A DNA stretch of 64,000 nucleotides from Branchiostoma floridae. Its lineage: Eukaryota > Chordata > Leptocardii > Amphioxiformes > Branchiostomatidae. Positions 24,401 through 37,200 of the stretch are shown in pieces. Below the pieces are notes generated by a model. It saw nothing but the letters and a program-made list of their open reading frames with translations. It ran no database searches and had not been told where the DNA came from. Both the position numbers and the translations under genes were made by a program. The DNA lies in assembly GCF_000003815.2 (NCBI RefSeq), contig NC_049991.1, positions 15,518,202 through 15,582,201 of the forward strand. Direction: 5' to 3'. How positions within the stretch are numbered: position 1 is the stretch's first letter; every line of letters begins with the position of its first letter.

Positions 24401-27400
24401 TGATCCAGTCATTCGCCAGGTCAGTCAACTTTCTAAGTGTACATCACGCCTTTTGCAGCTAATCAGGGCTGTCTCCAGGACCCGTCCTTCCGTTCTGGGA
24501 CAGAATTTTGCCTGTTGGGATGGACCAAAAATTCATCCTGTCTGTCCCAGAAATCTGAACTCCATGACAAGAAATAAATGAGAATTTACAGAGCAGTAAA
24601 AGTATTGATTATCATATAAAAAGGAGGCAAAAATGTCTTGTGTATATATGGAAAAAAAAGAAGTTAGTCCTTCCCACATCACTCAAGGTGTAGAAAGAAT
24701 TGTCCGTCTCTATTTCTTTAGCCCTAGCCCTAGCTTTGTGCAATCATTACAGTAGGGGGCTAGTGCACTGATAAAGGTCTGTGTTCAACTCCCATACACT
24801 TACCCATATGCTATACCCACCTGTATGTACAGAATATACTTATTGCTATATTTGTATGTTTCAGATTGCCAAGAGCCACGGCAACGTTTATGCCACGGAC
24901 ATCATCCTGGCCACCCTGATGTGCTGCACGCGCTCCGTGTACTCCTGGGACATCGTGGTACAGCGCGTCGGATCCAAGCTCTTCTTTGACAAGCGAGACG
25001 ACTCAGAATTCGGTAAGGCCTAGGAGAAAATGTTGTTTCCTGTTTCCGTACCTACCCTAGAAAAACCTGTCGACCCTAGACCTTTTTTTGATGGGCAGTG
25101 GAGTCACATAGTTTCCAGTTAGAATTTTTATTCAGCCTGCTTCCCATTGAAGTAAAAACACTGCTTGTCCTATCTAATGAAGGATAAATGTATCTATTAT
25201 GCACGAAATTAAAAGACAAGTGTCTTCATGCATTTCAGTGTACTTTGTTCAACTGTACTGTAATATGTCTCACTAGAGTTTTGGTCAGCCGAAAGAAAAT
25301 TACAAGGAAAAAAAAAGACATTGCCTACCTACCAACCCTAATTTTTCCAGGACTGAAACAGGAAACACAACACTTTTTTCCCTAGACCTGAGGCGTCTAG
25401 ACTCCAGTCTTGAAATGTTTTGTTTTTACCAGTCCTGTGGGAAGATTCATTCAAACATTATAGTATTCATATTGAACTTGTAATGATATCAGCAATTAAG
25501 CATCTCAATGTATGAATGGTCAAAATTTCTATGTATGCACCAGACAAATCTTCTCAGGTCTTTGAATATCATACTTGTATGTCTTCATTTTGTCTCCAGA
25601 TTTGGAGTGGCACAGACAGTTGGAAAGATTGATTGAAAATTAGTATATTTATATTGTTGTAATCATGTTAGCGATGAAACAGCATAATGTAGAAGTCATG
25701 AAGGCGCTTACTCGTATTGAATACCTCATATTTCTTCTTTCCTCCACCTTTGCCCACCGAGCCTCACGTCTAATCTGTCTAAAGGTGCCCAAAACACCTA
25801 CGGACACTTGCCACTAAGACTCGTAACTTTTTTCCCCCAGACTTATTGACTGTGAGTGAGACAGCCACAGAGCCCCCTCAGGACGAAGGGGCCAGCATCA
25901 ACTCTCCCCGTAACCTGGCCCTCGAGGCCACCTTCATCAACCACAACTTCTCCCAGCAGGTGCTCAAGATGGTAAGGAAGAAAAAAGTATGTATCACCAT
26001 TTTCATTATTTTCTATCCTTTCCCTTCTCTTTCGTTCCCATCCATTTGCTTTGATTTGATCATTTTTTTCTCTTGAATAAGTTGGATTTTTTGGTTAAAT
26101 TATATCAGTTGTCCTTGAGGCCATCCATTTTGTACAATGGTTTGAATTAACCTGTTTTATCATCATGTTTGTTCCTTAAGTTTGTTCACAACCTTTGTTG
26201 AAACCATCCTGGAAGGTTGTATAGGTGTGGTATTTTGTATGTTATTTCAAATGTCTTGTATAAATGATGTTCCTCCTACAGGGAAGCAGTGAAGTCTACA
26301 GATTTAACAAGCCCAACCCGTTTGTGACCGATGAGGACGAAGGTGAAGTGGCATCAGTGGCATACAGGTTTGTAATGGTTTGTTTGGTTTTCCCCCTGGA
26401 CTGTGAAAGCTTGTACAGTAGTTGTACCTAATTTACCACAGTAGAATTTGAATTTGAAGGTATTTTTGATAGTTCAGTCCTATAGTCATCAAATAGAATG
26501 GACAAATACTACTTAGCAACATCTACACACATGAAGTTGAATGCCCTTTTGTATTTACGAAAAGGAACTCAAGAAAGATCTTCACAGCACTCACGAGTTT
26601 TAGGAGGAGAGAAATTATGGAGTCTTTTGATTCTTACACAGGTACCGGAAGTACAAGCTAGGAAACGACATTGAACTTGTGGTGCGTTGTGAACATGACG
26701 GGTCCATGCTGGGGCCGAACGGAGAGACCCAGTTTATCAACATCAAGACTCTCAACGAGTGGGACTCACGGGTGGGTAGCTATCTATTGCTTTAAACTCA
26801 TACATCTGTATCTATATAGCATTTTATTGAATCAGGGACTGGACTATGTGATAGGGACCTAACTGTAATTATGAGTGATAGATCACACTGGAAGAGAAAC
26901 TTTGTTAATGCTACAACTCAATAAGAGCATGACTATGTATATATGTATGTAAGCTGATGGTCAGGGATGTTTATGATGTTTTTATGGGCAGTGTTGTGAG
27001 AATATGTTGCTTTTATCATATTCTGCCTGTGGCTAAATGATGGACAAAGAAATAAGACAAAGTATTGTTGATGTAGTAATTGTATTTTTTCAACTGGCAA
27101 TGCATCACCCTTAAGTTAACTCTTGGTCTTTCTGTCCTGTCTGTCGAACCTATTGAGTACAAACTAAAGTTGTATCTGCTTGCTGATGTCTGCTGTAATA
27201 CCAGACCATTGTTTCTGTGGCCAGTTGGGTAGAGATCACCTACAGTCTAATCCATTTATGATGTTGGAAGAATGTATGGAGTCAATTTATTAGAAAGAAG
27301 ATAGTTTTTTATGTGGTTGAGAGCCCTAGGTCCTTCTACATTTGTAGTTTGTGTTAAAGTTGTATCTCCTGTCCTCACAGTTCAGTAACAAGAATGTAGA

Positions 27401-29266
27401 GTGGCGGGCCAAGCTGGACTCCCAGCGCGGAGCTGTGCTGGCCACTGAGCTGAAGAACAACAGCTGTAAGCTGGCCAAGTGGACAGCTTCTGCTGTCCTG
27501 GCTGGGTCTGATGCACTCAAGCTGGGGTGAGTAAGCTCCCAAGAACTGTACTTAGTGTCGCACGTGTAGAGAAATGCATGCTTGCAGTCCAAATTTTCTG
27601 TAAATTAGACATGTTGTATGTTATATCCATGTTCAAACATATTGTACCATGAGATGATTTCTGTGTCTTTTTTGACATCCAGATATGTTTCTTTGGATAT
27701 CTTGTAGGTTATCCATATAAAAACATATACTATACTGTCGATGAAGGTTAGAAATATACCATTAGGTGATTTCTGTGTCTTTTTCTTTTGGTGTCATCCA
27801 GATATGTTTCAATGTACGAACATATACAGGGTTAAGGTTAGACATTCAAGTAATAAAATACACAATGCAGAAGTCACTCGAACAACAGATTGATTTGGCA
27901 TACTAAAATGAGATTTCTGTCTTTTCCCCTCTGTTGCCATCCAGGTATGTTTCCCGTGTTAACGTCCGTGACTCCTCCAAGCACGTGATCCTGGGTACGC
28001 AGCAGTTCAACCCGCGGGAACTGGCGGCCCAGATCAACCTGGACATGCAGAACGCCTGGGGCATCGTGCGCTGCATCATCGACACCTGTATGAAGCTGGA
28101 CGAGGGGAAATACCTCATCCTCAAGGATCCCAACAAGGTGTGGTTCTTCTCTCAGTGTGGGAGAAATCCTGTCTATAGTTGAGCACCTGTCCACATTTTA
28201 TTTATTGGTCCCTTGAGTGGTTCTCTTGGGGATGTTTGAGTGTTTTTGGATACAGTTTGCCATTTGTTCAATTGTCTGAGCATTTTCAGTTTGTTCCTAA
28301 GTTAGGATTTGTAGAGAGAATGTTGGTGATTACCATCTTCAAAATCTAATGCACCCTGTCTGAAAGACTGCTTAAAATTCATTACCAAAAAGACCAGTAC
28401 CTGTGGAATACAATAGTGCAGTTTGCTTCCAAGCTAATACTAGAGCATCTAAATCTTGAAGCAGTTTCTCCTCCCCACTGCAGATTTTTGATACTGCAAA
28501 TATGTTCACTGTATGAGTGCTGTACTGCAGCGTTGTTTCAACTGCCATTCAAAATGCCACAAAAACTGCCGTGTATCTAACTGAAGATATGGTATTGAAG
28601 AGTTGTTGTTAACAGCAGTTTGTTTCCTCCAGCCTGTTGTCAGGATCTACGGCCTGCCTGAAGGAACCTTCAGCTCTGATGAGGATGATGAGGATGAAGA
28701 GGAGTCAGATGAAGAGGATGATGATGATGATGATGAAGATGACGACGATGATGATGAGAAAAATGGTTAGTTTTTGAAGGATGGAACACCTGCTCAAAGT
28801 CAAAGTCAAGAAGAATACTGTCACCAGTACAACCATGTGTTCACGTAGCACCAGGTCGTTTAAAGTCACCAGCTTCACAACTTCACCACAAAGTCTTGTC
28901 ATATCACCACCTAACAAATTTTGCATGGATTAAACCGACTACTGGAAATTACCATTAGTACAAGTTACTCAGCATGCTAACAGTTTAAGTGGGCACCTGT
29001 AACACTTACTCAAACAGCATACCTTTTTCCTCAGTTGACCTTTTTATAGTAAACTTGCTTATGCCTGAGCATACATAAATTTTGCACCAAATAGTCTTTT
29101 TCTTGCAAGGTAAAAGTTTATTGAACTGTAAGAAACCTTTATTGCAAGTGTCTCAGTACATGAACTGCATTGCAAAGGAAACAGCTTGTCTTGGGTGTCC
29201 GCAGTAAGGATAGGAAGTGTTGTTAACCATGCCTCACATGTTTCAACAGATGATGAGAAGAAGTAA
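21438..29266 (+). CDS. EIF3D: EIF3D, translation initiation factor 3 subunit D
   Basis: Orthologue of eIF3d, the eIF3 subunit at the 40S mRNA exit channel, which in mammals can bind the mRNA cap. Exons: 21438-21560, 22145-22190, 22452-22588, 23015-23109, 23392-23467, 23801-23922, 24287-24419, 24865-25012, 25841-25971, 26282-26367, 26642-26771, 27381-27526, 27945-28137, 28633-28765 and 29250-29266. Phases close to 571 aa (human 548). The first exon matches the family start ([25 protein letters not shown]). Later blocks include [32 protein letters not shown] and LKDPNK. A highly basic [10 protein letters not shown] segment lies near residues 105-115. The C-terminus is an Asp/Glu tail made of repeated GAT/GAC/GAG codons. 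AATAAA at 29584-29589 ends the transcript about 320 bases past the stop. Confidence 0.97.
23995..24206. mobile_element. MITE with ~75-bp inverted arms
   Basis: The left arm (agttaataggaatttttctt through gctcctccaaatttt) and the right arm (aaaatttggaggtacgtacg through attcttattaact) are imperfect inverted copies. Flanking actttaagt motifs extend the symmetry. In the EIF3D intron after exon 23801-23922. Confidence 0.8.
24464..24590. mobile_element. Truncated MITE, CAGGGCTGTCTCCA family
   Basis: Begins CAGGGCTGTCTCCAGGACCC and shares 40 or more bases with the start of 60070-60266. No matching right end is present, so it is truncated. EIF3D intron. Confidence 0.7.
27655..27952 (+). repeat. Triplicated splice acceptor before EIF3D exon 13
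   Basis: The pattern 'gatttctgt..ctttt..catccag[AG]TATGTTTC' occurs three times, with AG at 27681-27682, 27800-27801 and 27943-27944. Only the last continues into the conserved exon. Each upstream copy includes the polypyrimidine tract, AG and about 8 exon-like bases. Confidence 0.75.
28676..28760 (+). repeat. GAT/GAC/GAG codon repeat coding the acidic tail
   Basis: Near-pure GAY/GAR codons in EIF3D exon 14, a coding microsatellite-like tract that is likely to vary in length. Confidence 0.85.
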
Positions 29267-29583
29267 CTCCAGTCCCCTGCAAGATGGAAGAAACGTCGCA
29301 GTTTCTTCCTGTTTGAAATGAAGTAGTGCATCTCCTAGTGCATGTGTAGTTAAACTAATGGCATGGTAATCTGTTGCTAGAAAAGCTGTAACTTGAATTG
29401 AATTGGAAAAATTTTGCACGGCTTTTGCATTCTACTTATATATATCCCACATATCTACACTTATGATATATAAAACGACAACCTGGGAATGGGACTAGAT
29501 AAGATGACCAATTTCAAATGAAGTTTTTGTCTGTAATTGAGACTTTGTTTGTCTGCAAATGTGGCTGAGACATTATGACTTAC

Positions 29584-29589
29584 AATAAA
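29584..29589 (+). terminator. EIF3D polyadenylation signal AATAAA
   Basis: Canonical hexamer 318 bases after the stop codon, in a typical 3' UTR position. Confidence 0.7.
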
Positions 29590-29605
29590 AATCTACCCTG
29601 GAGTG

Positions 29606-30142
29606 ATGTTATGTGTGGTCTATTTGAAATCTCTGTATGTTCAGATTACATCTATAGAGGCTTGAGGGGGCTTTGATTTAGTTTAAATATACATGTCAAA
29701 TCTTTTAGTTCCCCCTTATGTATCAATCTTATCATTCATATCATCATCGTTCATTCAAATTAAGCTACTGAAGTAAAGTTCTTCCTTAGCGTTTACCGAT
29801 GCAGTACCTCAGTGTCTTATTAATACAAGCAATATCATTAAAGAAGTAAGAGGTTGTTCAACTCTGCGTTTTCGCTAAGCTTCCCATTGAATTACCCTCC
29901 TGGCAGGTCAATCACTGCGGCATTGCACCACTGTTGATATGGTTGTGAGAGAATCATCGAGTTTCCTATTTGTTTAATGATTTGTCCATGATATGTGGCA
30001 AACCATTCATAGCAGTCTTGTGTTGACAACATCAAGTTTCTTACTCTGGACTTCACATGTGAGTGCAGGTCTGTTTGAAATACTAGTAAGCTATTGTAAT
30101 GAACAAGTCTACACACACATACAGATTTGTGAAAAGTGTTCC
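29606..30142. other. Intergenic gap between EIF3D and WDR45B 3' ends
   Basis: AT-rich, no exon recognised. The two genes are convergent. Confidence 0.5.
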
Positions 30143-31285
30143 TTTAATTGTCACAATTAGGACAGTCTCTGAAGAATTGCTACGAGACTCTTCATCTAAT
30201 AAAAGAAATTGTAACAAGACTTGTACATGAAGTTGTCGGCAGTGCTTGTTACCGAGCATTGACGTGCATAAGGAACATTAAGCAAGGCAATTTGAGATTT
30301 GTTACATGTATATATACATTTTAGGTAATACAAATATGCTACTTAGAACAGTTTGGCTCAATCAGCTTACCTTTAAAGCAAAGCAAAGTACAGATTATCT
30401 TTTCCCATGTTGAATTTTCCCCATGCATCATTGTTTAGATGTACAGGAGCAGATATTATACATTTTTGATATTTTCTTCAAATATAGAAGCAATAACTTT
30501 CCAAAATATAATGATTAAAACTAACAATAAGCATCATAATCCTCATATTTATCATTAATTGGAGGAGGATACATAAAATAATACTGTGGTACACTTCAGT
30601 CCAAAATTAATTGCCTTTCTATATTTGGCCTGTCAACAGTGGACGTAAGCTGTAAACTCATTCAACGCACCAAAATTGGCGCCAGGTGTCAGAAAAGTCT
30701 TCAAATCAAATGAATTATTTTAGAAATGACTATATTTCCACATTTAGTTGAATACTATGGTATCAACAAAAACAATTTCTGTTATATGATGTAAAAAGCA
30801 GGTCCCATTTCCCTTAAAGAGTATGGCCAGGAGACAAACTATCTTCACTTGCCCAAAAAGTGCTAGAAGCTTCTTTACATCTCCTTTCTACTGGAGACTG
30901 CTGTGACCAATGAGTGCCAATGATTTTACAGATCTCTTAACAAATTTTGTGTTTGTTTTTTAAGTCATACCTTTACAGCTTACATTGTATTCCAATCATA
31001 AACTCAAGTAGCCTGACTAAAATCATGCTCCTAGTGGCCGACCTTACAGTTGCCACCCTAGCTAGCGAGAGATTGTGTAAACACTGGCTAGAAATCAAGG
31101 AGCACACAAATCCAATTTTGGTCACAGATCGCTGTCTAGTGGAAAGTATAAATGCAATTCTGCCATTCTTTCTTACAGCTTTGAAATCACATCTTCGGTA
31201 AATCACTAGGAATGCACCAGCAAGCGAGCTGTGAAAACAGTTTTGCAAAGTAACTACAGTGTACATCATGTAGCTGCAGCAGGTT
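30143..31285 (-). other. WDR45B: WDR45B 3' UTR (inferred)
   Basis: Runs from the stop at 31286 to an ATTAAA on the minus strand at 30143-30148. Non-coding, AT-rich. The end point is a guess from the hexamer. Confidence 0.35.
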
Positions 31286-34200
31286 TTACGTCTTGTCATC
31301 CGTCATTTCCAGGAACTGTGCATACACGTCCCGCGTACATTCTCCCTTGGGGTTGAAAAGGAACTTGTAGTAGCTTCCGTCTGAACAGATAGCTGTAGAA
31401 AAAAAAGTGTAAAGACATGATACAATGCACAATTCTGCTTTCCACTTATACCCCAAAAGTTAAGCTGTATTCTTATCAGTCTTATCAAAAGTGAATTGAA
31501 ACACTGGCATGAGAAAAAGGTAGGTTGTGCACAAAGAACTTTGTTTACTGTTATTGTCTAAGATAAACTCATACTTTTCTGGCTTCTCAAGAAACAAAAG
31601 CTATGGTTCTGCCAAAAAGCAGTTACTCAAGCAACTGAATATGATTTTGGAAATGGTCAGACGTTTGAAACGTATCTTGTTACCTGGATGTCTAACCTTC
31701 CTTGACAAAGATATGGTTGGTCATATATGTAACATCATAGTGTGAAGCCAACTCACCTATAACAGAGTTGGGCTCCGAACCAAAGGCACAGATGCACTGG
31801 GTCTGGTTGGGGACTTGGAAGCGCGAGAAACTCCACTTGGAGGAGAAGTACTTGGGCAGAAAGCTGGCAGCTGCCAGACTGAAGTCAAAAACAATACATG
31901 TAGATATCTTTTCTAATTAATTCACATGTATATCAAGTTTATAGGTCCAAACAAATAAATAGCTATTTTACAACCTTCATATGAAACACACTTATGACAT
32001 GATATCTAGTGTGAGATGGGAATGCTAGTTTTTAAGAAAATTGATACTGGAAAACACACCACAGGATTATGATTAAAATGTGGTCTCATTGCAGTTTCCT
32101 GCAAATGTCATTGCAATTCCCTGCAGTGTTCCGTACATTGAATCATTCTTCAGAAGCAAATTATGGGATACAGCATGCAGATGTATTTAAGTGGTGAATA
32201 CAAACCTGGACTGCTTGTTTTTCTTGGGATCTTCGACAGCAAATATGTGAACTGTACCGTGGTCACTCGACACACACAACAGAGATGCATCCTGGTTGAA
32301 GTTCATGCTGGACAAGAGATATCACAATAAAGAGCTGTCCAAACCCCAAACTGCACATTACTCATTACATACCGGTACATGTACAAAATTATGGTACATG
32401 TCAATTACGTGAAGACATGAACCATGTCCTTTACTGATACCTTAATACTGAAAACTAAGTTATTGCTATACAGTGTATAATAGATATACGGAACAGACTA
32501 ATACTTCATGCCAACCAGCATCTTTCGCACCATGTCACACTCTGTCTTATTGATGGATAGCTGCAGTGCAAAAGATGTTGGACAGCTAGAGGATTGGTCT
32601 ACTTTATATGTTTATCCTTATATGATAGAGAAAAAAATAGATGTGCTTCAAATATCTAATTAAAGAAAATTTGATCAATATTCACCAGTATATCTGAGCA
32701 CTTCCTGTGCCTCTCCTTAACTCATGAAGCAGCTGGTACGACGCTGTGTCAAACACACGGATCAGTGTTCCCTGAAAACATGGAGACAAACATGATGTTT
32801 GTTTGTACATAAACCTCACTACTGGTAGATTGCTGGATTGAGAACTCTTAAGTTGCCTAAAATCCAACTACGAACGCTCTACCTGCCACATTTCACCTCC
32901 ACTCCTTGATGTGGTAGAACAAAACAAGTAACATTACAGCGTTCATGGCTACACTACATGGCTAACTTTAAAGCAAATGTAATGTAGAAATTACTTTCCC
33001 CAGAACTCATCCTAGCTACATAAAAGCCCAGTCACACTAAAAATCACTACAGACTTATTAAACAGACAACTAATTGTTGATGGAGACAAGAGAAAGGTAA
33101 ACTGACGATGCCGAATCTTTCAGACAAAAACAAATCTGTGAAAGTTTTGGACCTTCCCTCACTGACCTTTTCTGAGGCAGTGGCGAGCCTTGTGCCTTGT
33201 AAGTTCATAGTGATACAGGTCAGCGCACCCTCGTGTGCCGCGATGTCCGCCGGTGCCTTCTCCGTGTTAGCAAGGTCAACGACCTGAACATGACCCGTCC
33301 GTCTGGCAGGGAAGGCCAGGAGGGAGTTGTTGCTGTTTGGACAGAGGACACACAGTCCTGGGAGGGGAGAATCAGATATAAAATTTTGGACTCAAAGATA
33401 GTAGAAAGTGAGATTGTGATGCATTTCTTTTATTTCATTATTCTCAAGTTGTATCATCTTACTTTATGTAAAACTGATTTCTTGTTATATCAATGCTGTA
33501 TAAATTGTATTAGCTATGCTTCACTCTCATATGATGGTGACATACACTGGGCTCTAGTTGAATTTGATTTAAAAAAGACATTGGATGTGTGCTATCAAAA
33601 AACACATATTGAATCTGTGCTATCCTTAAGAACAGTACTACATCTATCAAAGGTATTCATACCACATAGCGAGACAAGCACAATCTTTTTACTTATATAT
33701 ATGAAGACTATGAACTGAAAAAGTACCTCAAAGAAGGCAACTTTAATGAGAAAGTTGCAAACTTACCTTTGGAATTCTTACATGTCTCAAATACATGTAA
33801 CTGTTGTGGATTCTGTGTGAAGGTGTACACTTTGATCATGTTGTCCAACACAACCACAATCCTGAGAATGGCACATGAACAACATTACTTTGCAACATCA
33901 CTCAGTATATATACATGTAAAGTATAATGCTGTTATTTTACAACCAAAATTTTAATTATAGGACTTATAGCTGACATTTATTGCTGACATAGCCTGTCTG
34001 CTGTTGCCCTAATATTTCTCTACCATATACAAATGAAATCTAGTCTGTATCACAAAATCCCTTACTGTTAGGGCTTGATTGGCTCTTCTCCTATGGAGTC
34101 CTAAGGGCCTGACCAATGAAAGGGCTGATAGAGGCTTGATCTAAGCAAAATTTGACTGGAGCAAACTGTAGCAGGCTGTCAAAACACTATTTCATATTTT

Positions 34201-37200
34201 GGTTGTAAAATGACAACATAGTTACATTGAACTACCAACCTGATAAACAACATGTATGTATCTACAAAACATTACTTCGTAACAGTACATGTATATCGCA
34301 AGAATATGAACATGCAGATACATGTACATGTATATTGTACTTTAATCTCCAAGCAGAGGTTGATAGGGAAAATCTTTTCTTATATGCTATATACTTCTGT
34401 CAGCTAACCCCACCAACAAGGAAAAATGTCAAGAGTTCCACTTCAAACACTGCTTGGAGACTACATGTGTACATGTACATAAATAACCCAGCTCAGGGCA
34501 GAGACTGACCTGTCTCTTCTCAACTTGACAGCTTTGACATCTGATGAGAAGTCTAACTCAATAACATGCTTCTTCTTCAGGTCATCCCAGATCATAACTG
34601 TGGGGAAACACAGTCATGTGAACTATTAGTTTCTCTTAAAGTTAAACAGTAAATGTATCTGTATTGCTGGTATAATTGGGGGGTTTTCGGCCTGGTGCGC
34701 CGATAATGCCAGCTCCGTGTAAGGCACAAGGTATGACGGCCGTCTGTATACGTAGCCTCGCCGATAACCTCCAGGTTCTACGGCATGCTTGGCCAATTCT
34801 TCCCGTGCATGTTGCGCCGAAAGGGCCTTTTGGTCCTTCCCAGCGCCTGGCAAGCCTTGAGCGCTAAGCTCGACCGCCAGTACCGATAGTAGCCCGCCGA
34901 TAGGGGCTTTTCACCCTTCCCGGTCTTACGGCCTGCTGCGACGATAGTAGCCGGCCGATAGGGGCTTACCCTATCGGCGGCATGGTGCGCCGAAAGTGGT
35001 TCTTCTCGTAGCCAACAACGAAAAACTGAGTCACTACCGGATCGTACCGGAGCAAACTCGATGCGTGCACCTTGCGCGAAGCACAAAAGGAAATGATGAT
35101 TGGGAAGGGGCGTCATCACGTGAGGTCCCATCATGCTTTGCTTTTCTTTTCTTTGTATGTGTGCACCATCTAGCGATTCCCAGGAATACTGCATATTGTA
35201 CTCTCCCTGAACAAGGTCGAGTCAGTGAGGTATAATGCCCTTTCAGCTTGACACACCAGCTTTGTAGGAACATGGTGGGGCATGTCGGCAGCAGTTGCTG
35301 ATATCAATTACATCAAACAATTCATCACATCTAAACTTTTTGCAGTCCTCAGCAATGACAACAAAGAATGACAGCATAGAAAATTTGGATATGAATCTGT
35401 TGGGTAACTTCAAAGTATCTGATGCAAAAAAACGTCATAAAACAAGTAAAATAATAAATAAATAAACATAAAGTAAGGTGATGTAACGCAAACTCCGCTA
35501 TCCGGAGCTTGTAGCCTCCTCCCCACGGCAATGTACGACGGGCCTGAGAAGCGCGATTAAATCAGGCTAAAGGTGATGCAATTCTGTATGTTTCAAGCAT
35601 CATAGTGTTAAGTTTTTGTTGTTATACATTTGCAAGAAAGTGTGTTTATCATGTATGATAGATGTCAGACATGAAGCCATATGGATCAATCACCATACAT
35701 TATCATAAGAATGCTGGTACATTGTACAAGGTATTAATACAATACAGATAATTAGCATACATGGTGACCTATTGTTATCAGGTCAAGAAAAGATTTAAAG
35801 GGCTAATAGTTGACTTATTGTTTGTTTGCCCCTTTGTGCAATCAAAACATGATATGGTAGCTCTTAAACAGGGTCACATCTGTCCAATATCAGTACTTAC
35901 ATCGCAACTTTGGACTTTCATCTGCTTAAGTTTACGATGTACACATGTGTAACCCAGAATATTGGATAGTTTCCAGATGAGATGGTACATTTTTGTCACA
36001 GCCCCGCCATACAGCTTTTCATTTGAACGTGTACAGACATTTTCACTATTTCCTCTACACAATACATCCTTCAATGTTTTGCTATCAAAGTGCAATAAAT
36101 TATAATAGACATATTCCACCCCTAGCCCCACCCACCTCTGTTAAGAGGTAAACACAAATACAGAAAACACAGAAAGGTACAAAAATATTGCACCCAATCT
36201 CTCATAGGTTGAGCTGTTAACTTTTATGGACAGCTAAAATCAGTCTACAAATTACAATCTTGGACTGCAAATTTCACAAAGACAGTAAGTCCAAGCCTCG
36301 TACCTTTGTTGGGAGGAAACTTTGGGCTCTTTCCTCCCCCGACCAGGGCCAGGTAGTTACACCTGAACAGCATCTCCACATGACTGATGCCTCCATCTGG
36401 GAAGTCTGGGGATGGGAAGAATTAACGTTGTACATGTATTGAAAAAGATATGTCCATTACAATCATATTGACTATTGTCTTGAGCAACAGAATAGAAAAA
36501 TGTACTAAATTTGATAATTAGGAAAGCTAATTTGCTTACGTTACAATATGTCTGATGAAGCATTAGCTGTAACTGTTTAAAGTGTATCAACCATTTTATC
36601 CTACTTTATAGTTGCTTAATTTTTGTATTGTATATAATGTTATGTATTGTATGTAGTCACGATATCAGCCTGCAGCCTAGTGTCCACATTGCGTTGTTTC
36701 GCAATTTGAATAAAGTTATAATCAAAGTTATATGAAGCATTCAAAATTAAGTGTGACATCCAAATTAATTTCAAGGATGGAGTGTTACTTACCGTGTCTT
36801 TCTTTTTCTTTCAGTGGGTCACAGTTATAGATACGGAACCCATTCTCCATTCCACAGGCAAAACAGCCTAGAAGTACAATTGTACAAGTTAAGTATAAAA
36901 CGACTGTGAGGAACATACGAAATTCAGTCCAGGAAATAAAGAGTTATGATGTAAACAACAGTGAGTTTTTGTTGCCCAAAATCTTTGATTAACTTTATTC
37001 ATAATCGTTACTGAGGACATTGGATACTAGTAGCATAAAAAGTGTGTGGGAAAAAGCTCTATTATTATATATAAAGTAATTAACGTTACTGATACAAATT
37101 TGGTCAACTTCCAATGTTCAATCACCGACGTCGACATGGGATGTCAGACATTGCAAGTTTAATTGGGCCCAACTTCGAAATCAAACCATTTCATATATTC

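Noticed and set aside
28705-28926. Minus-strand ORF ending in an Ile/Val-rich tract, resembling a membrane segment
   Set aside because: It is the antisense of the EIF3D Asp/Glu codon repeat.
34778-35194. 138-codon minus-strand ORF in the WDR45B intron
   Set aside because: Open only because the GC-rich repeat block lacks stops; peptide shows the repeat units and no family resemblance.
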